Below, piece after piece: positions 11,485-23,830 of a DNA stretch of 64,000 bases. Numbering within the stretch: the first letter of the stretch is position 1; each line of letters begins with the position of its first letter. This DNA is from Aristolochia californica. Lineage: Eukaryota; Streptophyta; Magnoliopsida; Piperales; Aristolochiaceae. A program made the position numbers and the translations under genes. The stretch spans positions 13,730,164-13,794,163 of the forward strand of contig JARWKL010000005.1 of the NCBI GenBank assembly GCA_029961685.1. Reading direction: 5' to 3'. Below the pieces are notes generated by a model. That model had not been told where the DNA came from. It was given only the letters and a program-made list of their open reading frames with translations, and did not search any database.

Positions 11485-14400
11485 GGATTGTACACACTTT
11501 TTTGTTTTTATATATCAGGTTTTCCAATCATCGGAAAAAGGTGGAGGCGGGGGATATTTAATTAAGTGTTGACTCCAAATCCATTAGTCATTCCATACAA
11601 AAATATAACCCGTTAGACATCATTTCACTTTACAGTCATCTATGATCGTTAGGTCCGCTTTTTGTAAATGGGCAAAATAATGGCTTGTTTGACTCGTGTA
11701 AATATCCCACCGCACGTTCTCTTGAGAATTTAAAGTTATACTCTTTAAAATGTTTGGATCCTTAGGTCATTTGCATCTTTAACATGTTTCAAGCAAGCAT
11801 ACCCATTTTTTAAAACATGTGTAGAAAAATATTTTTCTTATAAAATTTCAAGCATCTAGGGTTGAACTAGTGAAATTTCCCAAACTTGGATAACAAAAAT
11901 TTTGTGTTCATTTGTGGTGTGTGAATAAATTTTATTTACTTACATTTCTTATTGCATTAAATTTTTTCCATACATAAACTCTAAATATTTCATTTTGTCC
12001 TGATCTATTTGCCTTTTATCTCTTTTTTTGTTTACAAGATGAAGGGAAAGTGAAAACTCACGTTTGCATTTAAGAAAAAAACATACACATCTAAAATGGA
12101 AACACAATGCACATTTGCAGGGAGTGATAATTCCATAAAGTGTCTATCATTTTAAGGGATTCTGAACTATTTTTAGTTTTTATATATCTGGTTTGGCAGT
12201 CATCACGAAAAGAGGGAGGCGAGGGATTTTTTACAGAGTGTTGTCTCCCAACCCCTAAGTCATTCCTTAAAAAAAAAAAAGCCCGTTACGAATGACAAAT
12301 CACTTTACAATCATCTATGATTGTTTGGTCAGATTTTTGTAAATGGGAAAAATAATGGCTTGTTTGACTCGGGTAAATATCCCACCGCATGTTCACTTGA
12401 GAATTTATTGTTATTCTCTTTAAAAGGTTTGGATCCATAGGTCATTTGCATCTTTAACATCTTTCAAGCATGCATATCCATTTTTTAAAACATGTGTATA
12501 AAAATTTATTTCTTATAAAGTTCCAAGCTATTAGGGTTGAGCTAGTGGAATTTTCCAAACGTGGATAAAAAAACTTTTCTGTTCATTTGTAGTGTGTGAA
12601 TAAATGTTTTTATTTATATTTGTTATTTCTTTAAATCTTTTCCATACGTAAATTCTAAACTTTTCATTTTATTGTGATCTATTTGCATTTTATCTCTTTT
12701 TTTGTTTACGAGATGAAGGGAAAGTGAAAACTCAAGTTTTGATTTAAGAAAAAATAGTACACATCTAAAATGGAAATGCACAATGCACAAATGTAGAGAG
12801 TGTTAATTCCAGAAAATGTCTGTAAATTATAGGGATTCTAAACTCTTTTTAGCTTTAATATTTCAGGTTTCTCAATCGTTGAGAAAAGGGGTGGCGCAAG
12901 ATTTTTAACTGAGTGTTGACTCCCAATCCATAACTCATTCCTAACAAAAATATAGCCCGTTTCGCATGATAAATCACTTTAAAATCATCTATGATCGTTA
13001 GGTCAGCTTTTTGTAAAAGGGCAACATAATGGCTTGTTTGACTCGGGTAAATACCCTACCACACGTTCACTTAAGAATTTAATGTTAATCTCTTTAAAAG
13101 GTTTGGATCCATTGGTCATTTGCATATTGAACAAGTTTCAAGCATGTATATCCATTTTTTAAAAGATGTGTAGAAAAATCTCTTTCTTATAAAATACCAA
13201 GCTATAAGGGTTGAACTAGAGGAATTTCCCAAACTAGGATAACAAAACTTTTTGTGTTTATTTGTGGTGTGTGAAAAAAAAAATTTTACTTAAATTTGCT
13301 ATTGCTTTAATTTTTTCCATAAGTAAACTCTAAAATTTTCATTTTGTTGTGATCTATTTGCCTTTTATCCCATTATTTGTTTACGAGATGAAGGGAAATT
13401 GAAAACTCATACTTGGATTGAAGAAAAAAACTTACACATCTAAAATGGAAATGCACAATATGCAAAAGTAGAGTGATAATTCCAAAAAGTGTCTGTAATT
13501 CTTAGGGATTGTAAACTCTTTTTAGTTTTTATATATCAGGTTTTGCCATCGTCGGGAAAAGGGGGATGCAAGGGATTTTTAACTGAGTGTGGACTCCCAA
13601 TCCACAAGTGATTCCTTTCAAAAATATAGCTCGTTATGCATGATAAATCACTTTACAATCATCTATGATCATTAGGTCAACTTTTTGTAAATGGGCAAAA
13701 TAATATCTTGTTTGACTCAGGTAAATATCCCACCAAACATTCACCTGAGAATTTAATGTTATTCTCTTTAAAAGGTTTGGATCCATAGGTCATTTGCATC
13801 TTTAACATGTTTCAAGCATGCATATCCAACTTTTAAAACTTGTGTAGAAAAATCTCTTTCTTATAAAATTTCAAGCTAATAGGGTTGAACAAGTGGAATT
13901 TCCAAAACTTGGATATCAAAACTTTTTGAGTTCATTTGTGGTGTGTGATTAAATTTTCTTTACTTACATTTATATTGCTTAAAATTTTTTCCATACATAA
14001 ACTCTAAAATTTTCATTTTGTTGTGATCTATTTGCCTTTTATCTCTTTTTTTTGTTTACGAGAAAGTGAAAAATCATTATTTGATTTCAGAAAAAACAAT
14101 ACACATGTAAAATGGAAATTCACAATGCACAAATGTAGAGGGTGATAATTCCAAAAAAATTCGGTAATTTTTAGGGATTGTAAACTCTTTTTAGTTTTTA
14201 TATATCAGGTTTTGGAATCGTCGGGAAAAGGGGGAGGCGGGGGATTTTTAACTAAGTGTTGACTCCCAATCCATAAGTTATTCCTTAAAAAAAATATCCC
14301 ATTAAGCATCATAAATCACTTTACAATCATCTATGATTTTTACGTCAGCTTTTTTTAAATGGGCAAAATAATGGCTTGTTTGACTCAAGTAAATATCCCA

Positions 14401-15525
14401 ACACTCCTTCACATGAGAATTTAATGTTATTCTCTTTAAAATGTTTGGATCCATAGGTCATTTGCATCTTTAACAAGTTTCAAGCATGCATATCCATTTT
14501 TTAAAACATGTGTAGAAAAATCTCTTTCTTATCAAATTCCAAGCTATTAGTGTTGAACTAGTGGAATTTCCCAAACTTGGATAACAAAACTTTTGTGTTC
14601 ATTTTTGGTGTGTGAATAAATTTTATTTACTTGCATTTGTAACTACTTTAAAATTTTTGCATACATAAACTCTAAAATTTTTATTTTGTTGTGATCTGTT
14701 TGCCCTTTATCTCTTTTTTTGTAAACAAGATGAAGGGACTGTGAAAATTCAAATTTTGATTTAAGAAAAGAAAGTACACATCTAAAATGGAAATGCATAA
14801 TACAAAAATGTAGAGAGTGGTAATTCCAAAAAGTTTCAGTAATTGTTTGGGATTGTAAACTCTTTTTAGTTTTTATATATCAGGTTTTGCAATCGTCGGG
14901 AAAAGGGGAGGCGGGGGAAGTTTAACCGAGTATTGACTCCCAATCCATCAGGCATTCCTAACAAAAATATAGCCCGTTATGCTTGATAAATAACTTTGAA
15001 ATAATCTAGGATCGTTAGGTCATCTTTTTGTAAATGGGCAAATTAATGCCATTTTTTACTTGGGTAAATATCCCACCGCACGTTCACTTGAGAATTTAAT
15101 GTTATTCTCTTTAAAAGGATTGGATCCATAGGTCGTTTGCTTCTTTAACATGATTCAAGCATGCATATCCTTTTTTTAAAACATGTGTAGAAAAATCACT
15201 TTTATATAAAATTCCAAGCAATTAGGGTTGAACTAGTGAAATTTCCCAAACTTGGATGCCAAAACTTTTGTGTTCATTTGTAGTGTGTGAATAACTTTTC
15301 TTTATTTAAATTTTTTATTGCTTTAAATTTTTTCCATACATAAACTCTTAAACTTTTATTTTGTTGTGATCTATTAGCCTTCTATCTCTTTTTTTGGTTT
15401 ACGAGATGAAGCGAAAGTGAAAACTCACGTTTTGATTTAAGAAAAAAAAGTACACATCTAAATTCGAAATGGGCAATGCACAAATTTAGAGAGAGATAAT
15501 TCCAAAAAGTGTCTGTAATTTTTAG
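11485..15525 (+). repeat. Satellite units 18-23: HOR order F, G, N, L, E, D
   Basis: Unit starts are 11485, 12157, 12833, 13506, 14175 and 14850. Unit 18 has ATATAACCCGTTA and TTAGGTCCGC (F). Unit 19 has GTGTTGTCTCCCAA, GAATGACAAATC and TTTGGTCAGATTTTTG (G). Unit 20 has CTATAAGGGTTGAAC and TTGATTGAAG-like 3' bases (N). Unit 21 has AACAAGTGG with TTTTTGAGTTC and a CATTATTTGATTT 3' end (L). Unit 22 has CATAAGTTATTCC and TTACGTCAGC (E). Unit 23 has AACATGATTCAAGC and GCCATTTTTTACTTGG (D). The same succession is seen, with edits, at 20.5-23.2, 27.8-31.9 and 38.6-41.9 kb. Confidence 0.75.
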
Positions 15526-16086
15526 GGATTGTAAACTCTTTTTAGTTTCTATATATCAGGTTTTACAAAGGTCGGGAAAAGGGGGAGGTGGGGTATTTTT
15601 AACGAAGTGTTGACTCCCAATCCATAAGTCATTCCTTACAAAAATATAGCCCATTACGCATGATAAATCACTTTAGAATCATCTATGATCGTTAGATCGG
15701 CCTTTTGAAAATGGGAAAAATAATGGCTTTGTTTGACTTCGGTAAATATGCCACCGCACGTTCACTTGAGAATTTAAAGTTATTCTCTTTAAAAGGTTTG
15801 GATCCATAGGTCATTTGCATCTTTAACATGTTTCAAGCATGCATATCCATTTTTTAAAACATGTGTAGAAAAATCTCTTTACTTTCATTTGTTATTGCTT
15901 TAAATTATTTCCATACGTAAACTCTGAAATTTTCATTATATAGTGATCTATTTTTTTGTTTACGAGATGAAGGGAAAGTGAAAACTCAAGTTATGATTTA
16001 AGAAAAAAAAGTACACATCTAAAATGGAAATGCACAATGCACAAATGTAGAGATTGATAATTCCAAAAAGTGTCTTTAATTTTTAG
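15526..16086 (+). repeat. Unit 24, deleted monomer (561 bp, ~115 bp missing)
   Basis: The monomer reads normally to AAAAATCTCTTT at 15869-15880 and then jumps to ACTTTCATTTGTTATTGC. It lacks the TTCTTATAAAATTCC, GAACTAGTGG and GTGTGTGAATAAA landmarks. Intact neighbours have TCTTT at both deletion edges (AATCTCTTT and TTTTCTTTACTT), so the junction shows a 5-bp microhomology at 15876-15880. Confidence 0.85.
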
Positions 16087-18782
16087 GGATTGTAAACTCT
16101 TTTAGTTTTTTTATATTTGGTTTTGCAATCTTCGGGAAGAGGGGGAGGCGACGGATTTTTAACCGAGTGTTGACTCCCAATGCATAAGTCATTACTTAAA
16201 AAAATATAGTCTGTTACGCATGATAAATCACTTTGCAATCATCTATGATCGATAGGTCTGCTTTTTGTAAATGTGCAAAATAATGGCTTGTTTGACTCGG
16301 GTAAATATCCCACCGTAAGTTCACTTGAGAATTTAATGTTATTCGCTTTAAAAGGTTTGGATCCATAAGTCATTTTCTTCTTTAACATGTTTCAAGAATG
16401 CTTATCCATTTTTTTAAAACATGTGTAGAAAAATATTTTTCTTATAAAATTCCAGGCTATAGGGTTGAACTAGTGGAATTTCCCTAACTTGCATAACAAA
16501 ACTTTTGTGTTCATTTTTGGTGTGTCAATAAATTTTCTTTACTTAAATTTGTTATTGCTTTAAATTTTCTCCATATGTAAACTCTAAAATTTTTATTATG
16601 TAGTGTTCTATTTTCCTTTTATTTCTTTTTTTGTTTACGAGATGAAGGGAAGTGAAAACTTAAGTTTTTATTTAAGAAAGAAAATAACACATCTAAAATG
16701 GAAATGCACAATGCACCAATGAAGAGAGTGATAATTCAAAAAAGTGTTTGTAATTTTCAGGGATTGTAAACTCTTTTTAGTTTTTATATATTAGGTTTCG
16801 CAATTGTCGGGAAAAGTAGGAGGCGGGGGATTTTTATCTCTGTGTTGACTCCCAATCCATTTGTCATTTCCTACAAAAATATAGCCCGTTATGCACAATA
16901 AATCACTTTACAATCATCTATGATCGTTTGGTTAGCTTTTTGAAAAGGGGCAAAATAATGGCTTTGTTTGACTTGGGTTTATATCCCACCGCTTGTTCAT
17001 TTGAGAATTTAAAGTTATTCTCTTTAAAAGGTTTGGATCCAAAGATCATTTGCATCTTTAACACGTTTAAAGGATGCATATCCAATTTTTAAAACATGTG
17101 TAGAGAAATCTCTTTCCAATAAAATCCCAAGCAATTTGGGTTGAGCTAGTGGAAGTTCCCAGACATGGTTAACAAAACTTTTGTGTTCATTTGTGGTGTG
17201 TGAATAAATTTTCTTTACATACATTTGTTATTGCTTTAAATTTTTTCCATACAAAAGATATAAAATTTTCATTTTGTTTAGATCTATTTTCCTTTTATCT
17301 CTATATTTTGTTTACGAGATAAAGGGAAAGTGAAAACTCAAGTTTTGATTTGAGAAAAAAAAATACACATCTAAAATGGAAATGCACAATGCAAAAATGT
17401 AGAGAGTGATAATTCAAAAAAGTGTCTGTATTTTTTTGGGATTGTAAACTCTTTTAAGTTTTTATATATATGGTTTTGCAATCGTCGGGAAAAGGGGGAG
17501 ACGAGAGATTTTTAACTGAGTGTTGACTCCCAATACGTAAAAATATAGCCCGTTACGCATGATAAATCAGTTTACAATCATCTGTGATCGTTAGGTCAGC
17601 TTTTTGTAAATGGGCAAAATAATGGCTTGTTTGACTCGGGTAAATATCCCATCGCACGTTCACTTGAGAATTTAATGTTATTCTCTTTAAAAGGTTTGGA
17701 TCCATAGGTCATTTGCATCATTAACATGTTTCAATCATGCATATCCATTTTTTCAAACATGTGTAGAAAAATCTCTTTCTTATAAAATTCCAAGCTATTA
17801 GGGATGAACCAGTGGAATTTCCCAAATTTGGATAACAAAACTTTTGTGTTCTTTTTTTGGTGTATGAATAAATTTTCTTCAGTTACATTTTTAATTGTTT
17901 TAAATTTTTTCCATGCATAAACTCTTAAAATTTCATGTTGTTGTTGTCTATTTGCCTTTTATCTCCTTTTGTTTTTAATACGAGATGAAGGGAAAGTGAA
18001 AACTCAAGTTTTGATTTAAGAAAAAATTGTACACATCTAAAATTGAAATGCACAACACACAAATGTAGAGATTGATCATTCCAAAATGTGTCTGTAATTT
18101 TTAGGGATATTAAAGTCTTTTTTGTTTTTATATATCAGGTTTTGCAATTGTCGGGAAATGGGGGTGGCGGGGGATTTTTAACTGAGTGTTGAATCCCAAT
18201 CCATAAGTCATTTCTTACAAAAATATAGCCCATTACGCATGATAAATCACTTTTCAATCATCTATCATCCTTAGGTCAGCTTTTTCTAAATGGGCAAAAT
18301 AATGGCTTGTTTGACTCAGCTAAATATCCCTCTGCACGTTCTCTTGAGAGTTTAATGGTACTCTCTTTAAAAGGTTTGTAACCATAGGTCATTTGCATAT
18401 TTAACATGTTCCAATCACGCATATCCATTTTTTAGAACATGTGTAGAAAATTTTCATTTTTATAAAATTCCAAGCTATTAGGGTTGAACAGGTGGAATGT
18501 CCCAAACTTGGATAACAAAACTTTTGTGTTCATTTGTGGTCTGTGAATAAATTTTCATTACATAAATTTGTTAATGGTTTAAATTTTGTCCATAGATAAA
18601 CTCAAAAATTTTCATTTTTTTGTGATCTATTTGCCTTTTATCTAATTTTGTTTCGTGTACAAGTTGAAGGGAATGTGAAAACTCAAGTTTTGATTTAAGA
18701 AACAAATGTACAGATCTAAAATTGAAATGTACAATGCACAAATGTAGAGAGTGATAATTCCAAATGTCTCTATAATTTTTAG

Positions 18783-19228
18783 GGATTGTAAACTCTTTTT
18801 AGTTTTTATATATCAGGTTTTGCAATCGTGGGGAAAAAGGGGTTGAGGGGGATTTTTAACTGAGTGTTGACTCCCAATCCATAAGTCATTCCTTAAAAAA
18901 ATATAACCCGTTACGCATTATAAATCACTTTACAATTATCTATGATCGTTATGTCGGCTTTTTGTAAATGGGCAAAATAATGGCTTGTTAGACTCAGGTA
19001 AATATTGCACCGCACATTCACTTGAGAATTTAATGTTATTCTCTTTAAAAGATTTGAACCTATAGGTCATTTGAATATTTAACATGTTTCAACCATGCAT
19101 ATCAGTTTTTTTAAACATGAGTAGAAAAATATCTTTAACAAAATTAGTGGAATTTCACATCTAAAATGGTAATCCACAATCCACAAATGTAGAGACTGAT
19201 AATTCCAAAAAGTGTCTGTAATATTTAG
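18783..19228 (+). repeat. Unit 29, deleted monomer (446 bp, ~230 bp missing)
   Basis: This is the shortest monomer in the window. An H-type start runs to TAGTGGAATTTCACA near 19145-19159 and then continues directly with CATCTAAAATGG. Everything from the AACTTGG landmark to the GAAAAAAAGTA landmark is lost. A smaller gap also removes part of the CCAAGCTATTAGGGTTGAAC segment just before it. CACA is present on both sides in some intact relatives (GGAATTTCACAAAC and GTACACATC), consistent with a microhomology junction. Confidence 0.82.
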
Positions 19229-22200
19229 GGATTGTAAACTCTTTTTAGTTTTTACATATCAGGTTTTGCAATAATCGGGAAAAGGGGGTGGCGGGGGATT
19301 TTTAACTGAGTGTTAACTCCCAATCCATAAGTCATTCCTTACAAAAATATGGCCTGTTACACATGATAAATCACTTTTAAATCATCTATGATCCTTAGCT
19401 CAGCTTTTTGAAAATGGGCAAAATAATGGCTTTGTTGGAGTCGGGTAAATATCGACCGCATGTTCACTTGAGAATTTTATGTTATTCTCTTTAAAAGGTT
19501 TGGAACCAAAGGTCATTTGCTTCTTTAACATGTTTAAAGCATGCATATCCATTTTTTAAAACATGTGTAGAAAAATCTCTTTCTAATAAAATCCCAAGCT
19601 ATTAGGGTTGAACTAGTGGAATTGCACAAACTAGGATAAAAAACCTTGTGTTTTCATTTCAGGTGTGTGAATAAATTTTCAATAATTACATTTGTTATTG
19701 CTTTAAATTTTTCCATAGGTAAACTCCAAAACTTTCATTTTGTAGTGATTTATTTCCATGTTATCTCTTTTTTTGTTTACGAGATGAAGGGAAAGTGAAA
19801 ACTCAAGTTTTGATTTAAGAAAAAAAAGTACACATCTATAATGGAAATTTACAATGAAAAAATGTAGAGAGTGATAATTCCAAAAAGTATTTGTAATTTT
19901 TAGGGATTGTACACACTTTTTAGATTTTATATATCAGGTTTTGCAATCATTAGGAAAAGAGGGAGAACGGAGATATTTAACTGAGTGTTGTCTCCCAATC
20001 CATAAGGCATTCCTTAAAAAAATATAGCCCGTTATGAATGACAAATCACTTTACAATCATCTATTAAAATATAGCTTGTTTGTTTGACTCGTGTAAATAT
20101 CCAACCGTATGTTCACTTGAGAATTTAATGTTATTCTCTTTAAAAGGTTTGCATCCATAGGTCATTTTCATCTTTAACTTGTTTCAAGCATGCATATCCA
20201 TTTTTTAAAACATGTGTAGAAAAATCTCTTTCATATAAAGTTCCAAGCTATTAGGGTTGAACTATTGGAATTTCCCAAATATGGATAACAAAACTTTTGT
20301 GTTCATTTGTAGTGTGTGAATAATTTTCTTTACTGATATTTTTTATTGCTTTAAATTTTTTCCATATGTAAATTCTAAAATTTTCCTTTTCTTGTGATCT
20401 ATTTGCCTTTTATCTCTTTTTTTGTAAACGACAAGAAGGAAAAGTGAAAACTCATGTTTTGGTTTAAGAAAAAATAGTACACATCTAAAATGGAAATGCA
20501 CAATGCACAAATGTAGAGAGTGATAATTCCATAAAATGTCTATAATTTTTATGTATTGTAAACTCTTTTTCGTTTTTATATATCAGGTTTTGCAACCGTC
20601 GGGAAAAGGGGGAGGCGAGGGATTTTTAACTGAGTGTCGACTCCCAATCCATAAGTCATTTTTTACAAAAATATAACCCGTTACGCATCATAAATCACTT
20701 TACACTCATCTATGATCGTTAGGTCCACTTTTTGTAAATGGGCAAAATAATGGCTTGTTTGACTCAGGTAAATATCCCTCCGCAAGTTCTCATGAGAATT
20801 TAAAGTTATTCTCTTTAAAAGGATTGGATCCTTAGGTCATTTGCATCTTTAACATGTTTCAAGCATACCCATGTTTTAAAACATGTGTAGAAAAATATCT
20901 TTCTTATAAAATTCCAAGCATTTAGGGTTGAACTAGTGGAGTTTTCCAAAATTGGATAACAAAACTTTTGTGTTCATTTGTGGTGTGTGAATAAATTTTC
21001 TTTACTTACATTTGTTTATTGCTTTAAATGTTTTCCTTACATAAACTCTAAAATTTTCATTTTGTTCTGATCTGTTTACCTTTTATCTCTTTTTTTGTTT
21101 ACGAGATGAAGGGAAAGTGAAAACTGACGTTTGGATTTTAGAAAAAAACGTACACATCTAAAATGGAAATGTACAATGCACATATGTAGAGAGTGATAAT
21201 TTCAAAAAGTGTCTATAATTTTTTGGGATTCTAAACTATTTTTAGTTTTTATATATATGGTTTTGCAATCGTCGGGAAAAGAGGGAGGCAGGGGATTTTT
21301 TACAGACTGTTGTCTCCCAATCCATATGGCGTTCCTTAAAAAAATATAGCCTGTTATGAATGACAAATCACTTTACAATCATCTATGATCGTTTGGTCAG
21401 ATTTTTGTTAATGGGAAAAATAATGGCTTGTTTGACTCGTGTAAATATCCAACCGCACGTTCACTTGAGAATTTAATGTTATTCTCTTTACAAGGTTTGG
21501 ATCCATAGGTCATTTGCATCTTTAACTTGTTTAAAGCATACATATCCATTTTTTAAAACATGTGTAGAAAAATCTCTTTCTCATAAAGTTCCAAGCTATT
21601 AGGGTTGAACTATTGGAATTTCCCAAACATGGATAACAAAACTTTTGTGTTCATTTGTAGTGTGTTAATAAATTTTCTTTACTGATATTTGTTATTGCTT
21701 TAAATTTTTTCCATACGTAAATTCTAAAATTTTCATTTTATTGTGATCTATTTGCCTTTTATCTCTTTTTTTGTAAACGAGAAGAAGGAAAAGTGAAAAC
21801 TCAAGTTTTGGTTTAAGAAAAAAGAGTACACATCTAAAATAGAAATGCACAATTCACAAATGTAGAGAGTGATAATTCCATAAAAATGTCTATAATTTTT
21901 ACGGATTGTAAACTCTTTTTCGTTTTTATATATCAGGTTTTGCAACCGTCGGGAAAAGGGGGAGGCGAGGGAATTTTAACTGAGCGTTGACTCCCAATCC
22001 ATAAGTCATTCCTTACAAACTTATAGCCCGTTGCACTTGGTAGATCACTTTACAATCATCTATGATCATTAGGTCAACTTTTTGTAAATGGGAAAATAAT
22101 GGTTTGTTTGACTCGGGTAAATATCCTACCGCACGTTCACTTGAAAATTTAATGTTATTCTCTTTACAGGGTTTGGATCCATAGGTCATTTAATCCTTTA

Positions 22201-23252
22201 ACATGTTTCACGCATGTATATCCATTTTTTAAAACATGTGTAGAAAAATCTCTTTCTTATAAATTCCAAGCTATAAGGGTTGAACTAGTGGAATTTCCCA
22301 AATTTGGATAACAAAAATTTTGTGTTTATTTGTGGTGTGTGAATAATTTTTCTTTACTTACATTTGTTATTGCTTTAAATTTTTTCCATACGTAAACTCT
22401 AAAATTTTCATTTTGTTGTGATCTATTTGCCTTTTATCTCTTTATTTGTTTCCGAGATAAAGGGAAAGTGAAAATTCCTGTTTTGATTGAAGAAAAAAAC
22501 TTACACATCTAAAATGGAAATGTACAATGCACAACTGTTGAGAGTGATAATTCTAAAAAGTGTCTCCAATTCTTTGGGATTGTAAACTCTTTTTAGTTTT
22601 TATATATAAGTTTTACAATCGTCGGGAAAAGGGGGAGGCGGGGGATTTTTAACTGAGTTTTGACTCCCAATCCATAAGTCATTCCTTAAAAAAATATAGC
22701 TCGTTACGCATGATAAATCACTTTACAATCATCTATGATCGTTAGGGCAGCTTTTTGTAAATGATCAAAATAATGGCTTGTTTGATTCGGGTAAATATCC
22801 CACCGCACGTTCACTTGAGAATTTAATGTTATTCTCGTTAAAGGTTTGGATCCATAGGTGATTTGCATCTTTAACATGTTTCAAGCATGCATATCCATTT
22901 CTTAAAACATGTGTAGAAAAATCTCTTTCTTATAAAATTCCAAGCTATTAGGGCTGAACAAGTGGAATTTCCCAAACTTGGATAACAAAACCTTTTGAGT
23001 TCATTTGTGGTGTGTGAAGAAATTTTCTTTACTTACATTTGTTATTGCTTTAAATTTTTTACATACATAAACTCCTAAACTTTCATTTTGTTGTGATTAA
23101 TTTGCCTTTTATCTCTTTTTTTTGTTTACGAGATGTAGGGAAAATGAAAACTCATGTTTGATTTAAGAAAAAAAAAGTACATATCTAAAATGGAAATGGG
23201 CAATGCACAAATTTAGAGAGAGATAATTCCAAACAGTGTCTGTAATTTTTAG
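19229..23252 (+). repeat. Satellite units 30-35: S, F/G, N/F, G, N, L/D
   Basis: Unit starts are 19229, 19904, 20553, 21226, 21903 and 22577. Unit 30 matches unit 17 (ATCGACCGCATG, GGATAAAAAA). Unit 31 starts F-like (GATATTTAAC) and continues as G (GTGTTGTCTCCC). Unit 32 starts like unit 34 (AACCGTCGGG) and switches to F (ATAACCCGTTACGCATC, TTAGGTCC). Unit 33 is G and unit 34 is N. Unit 35 starts as L and ends as D. Units 31-32 and 33-34 are therefore a dimer duplication, and unit 35 has skipped about two monomers of the expected order. Confidence 0.72.
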
Positions 23253-23830
23253 GGATTGTAATTTCTTTTTAGTTTTTATAAATCTGGTTTTACAAAGATC
23301 GGGAAAAGGGAGAGGCGGGGTATTTTTAACGGAGTGTTGAATCCCAATCCATAAGTCATTCCTTACAACAATATAGCCCATTATGCATGATAAATCACTT
23401 TTCAATCATATATGATCATTAGGTCAGCTTTTTGTAAATGGGCCAAATAATGGCTTGTTTGACTCGGGTAAATATCCCACTGTAAGTTCACTGGAGAATT
23501 TAATCTTATTCGCTTTAAAAGGTTTGGATCCATAGGTCTTTTTTTTCTTTAACATGTTTCAAGCATACATATCCATTTTTTAAAACATGTGTAGAAAAAT
23601 CTTTTTCTTATAAAATTCCTAGTTAGTAGGGTTGAACTAGTGGAATTTCCCTAACTTGGATAACAAAACTTTTTTGTTCATTTGCCTTTTATCTCTTTTT
23701 TTGTTCATGAGATGAAGGGAAGTGAAAACTCAATTTTTTATTTTAGAAAGAAAAGAACACATCTAAAATGGAAATGCACAATGCACTAATGAAGAGAGTG
23801 ATAATTCTGAAAAGTGTTTGTAATTTTTAG
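23253..23830 (+). repeat. Unit 36, deleted W/X chimera (578 bp, ~98 bp missing)
   Basis: The text passes from CTTTTTTGTTCATTTG straight to CCTTTTATCTC at 23671-23691. It skips the GTGGTGTGTGAATAAA, CTTACATTTG and ATTTTCATTTTG segments. ATTTG borders both edges in intact copies (TTCATTTG and ATCTATTTG). The 5' part is W type and the middle and 3' parts are X type, so exchange and deletion both affected this one monomer. Confidence 0.82.

Larger units (their letters stand above)
15526..19228 (+). repeat. Satellite units 24-29: HOR order W, X, C, P, Q, H with two shortened units
   Basis: Unit starts are 15526, 16087, 16761, 17439, 18105 and 18783. Unit 24 is W (GGGGTATTTTTAAC). Unit 25 is X (TTTTTTTATATTTGG and a 3' end with GGGAAGTGAAAAC). 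Unit 26 is C (GGAAGTTCCCAGACATGG). Unit 27 is P (GAGATTGATCATTCC end). Unit 28 is Q-like (CTGCACGTTCTCTTGAGAG). Unit 29 is H-like (TTAGACTCAGGTAAATATTG). Units 24 and 29 are only 561 and 446 bp because of internal deletions, described separately. The W-X-C-P-Q-H order is repeated from 23253 and from 31868. Confidence 0.75.
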
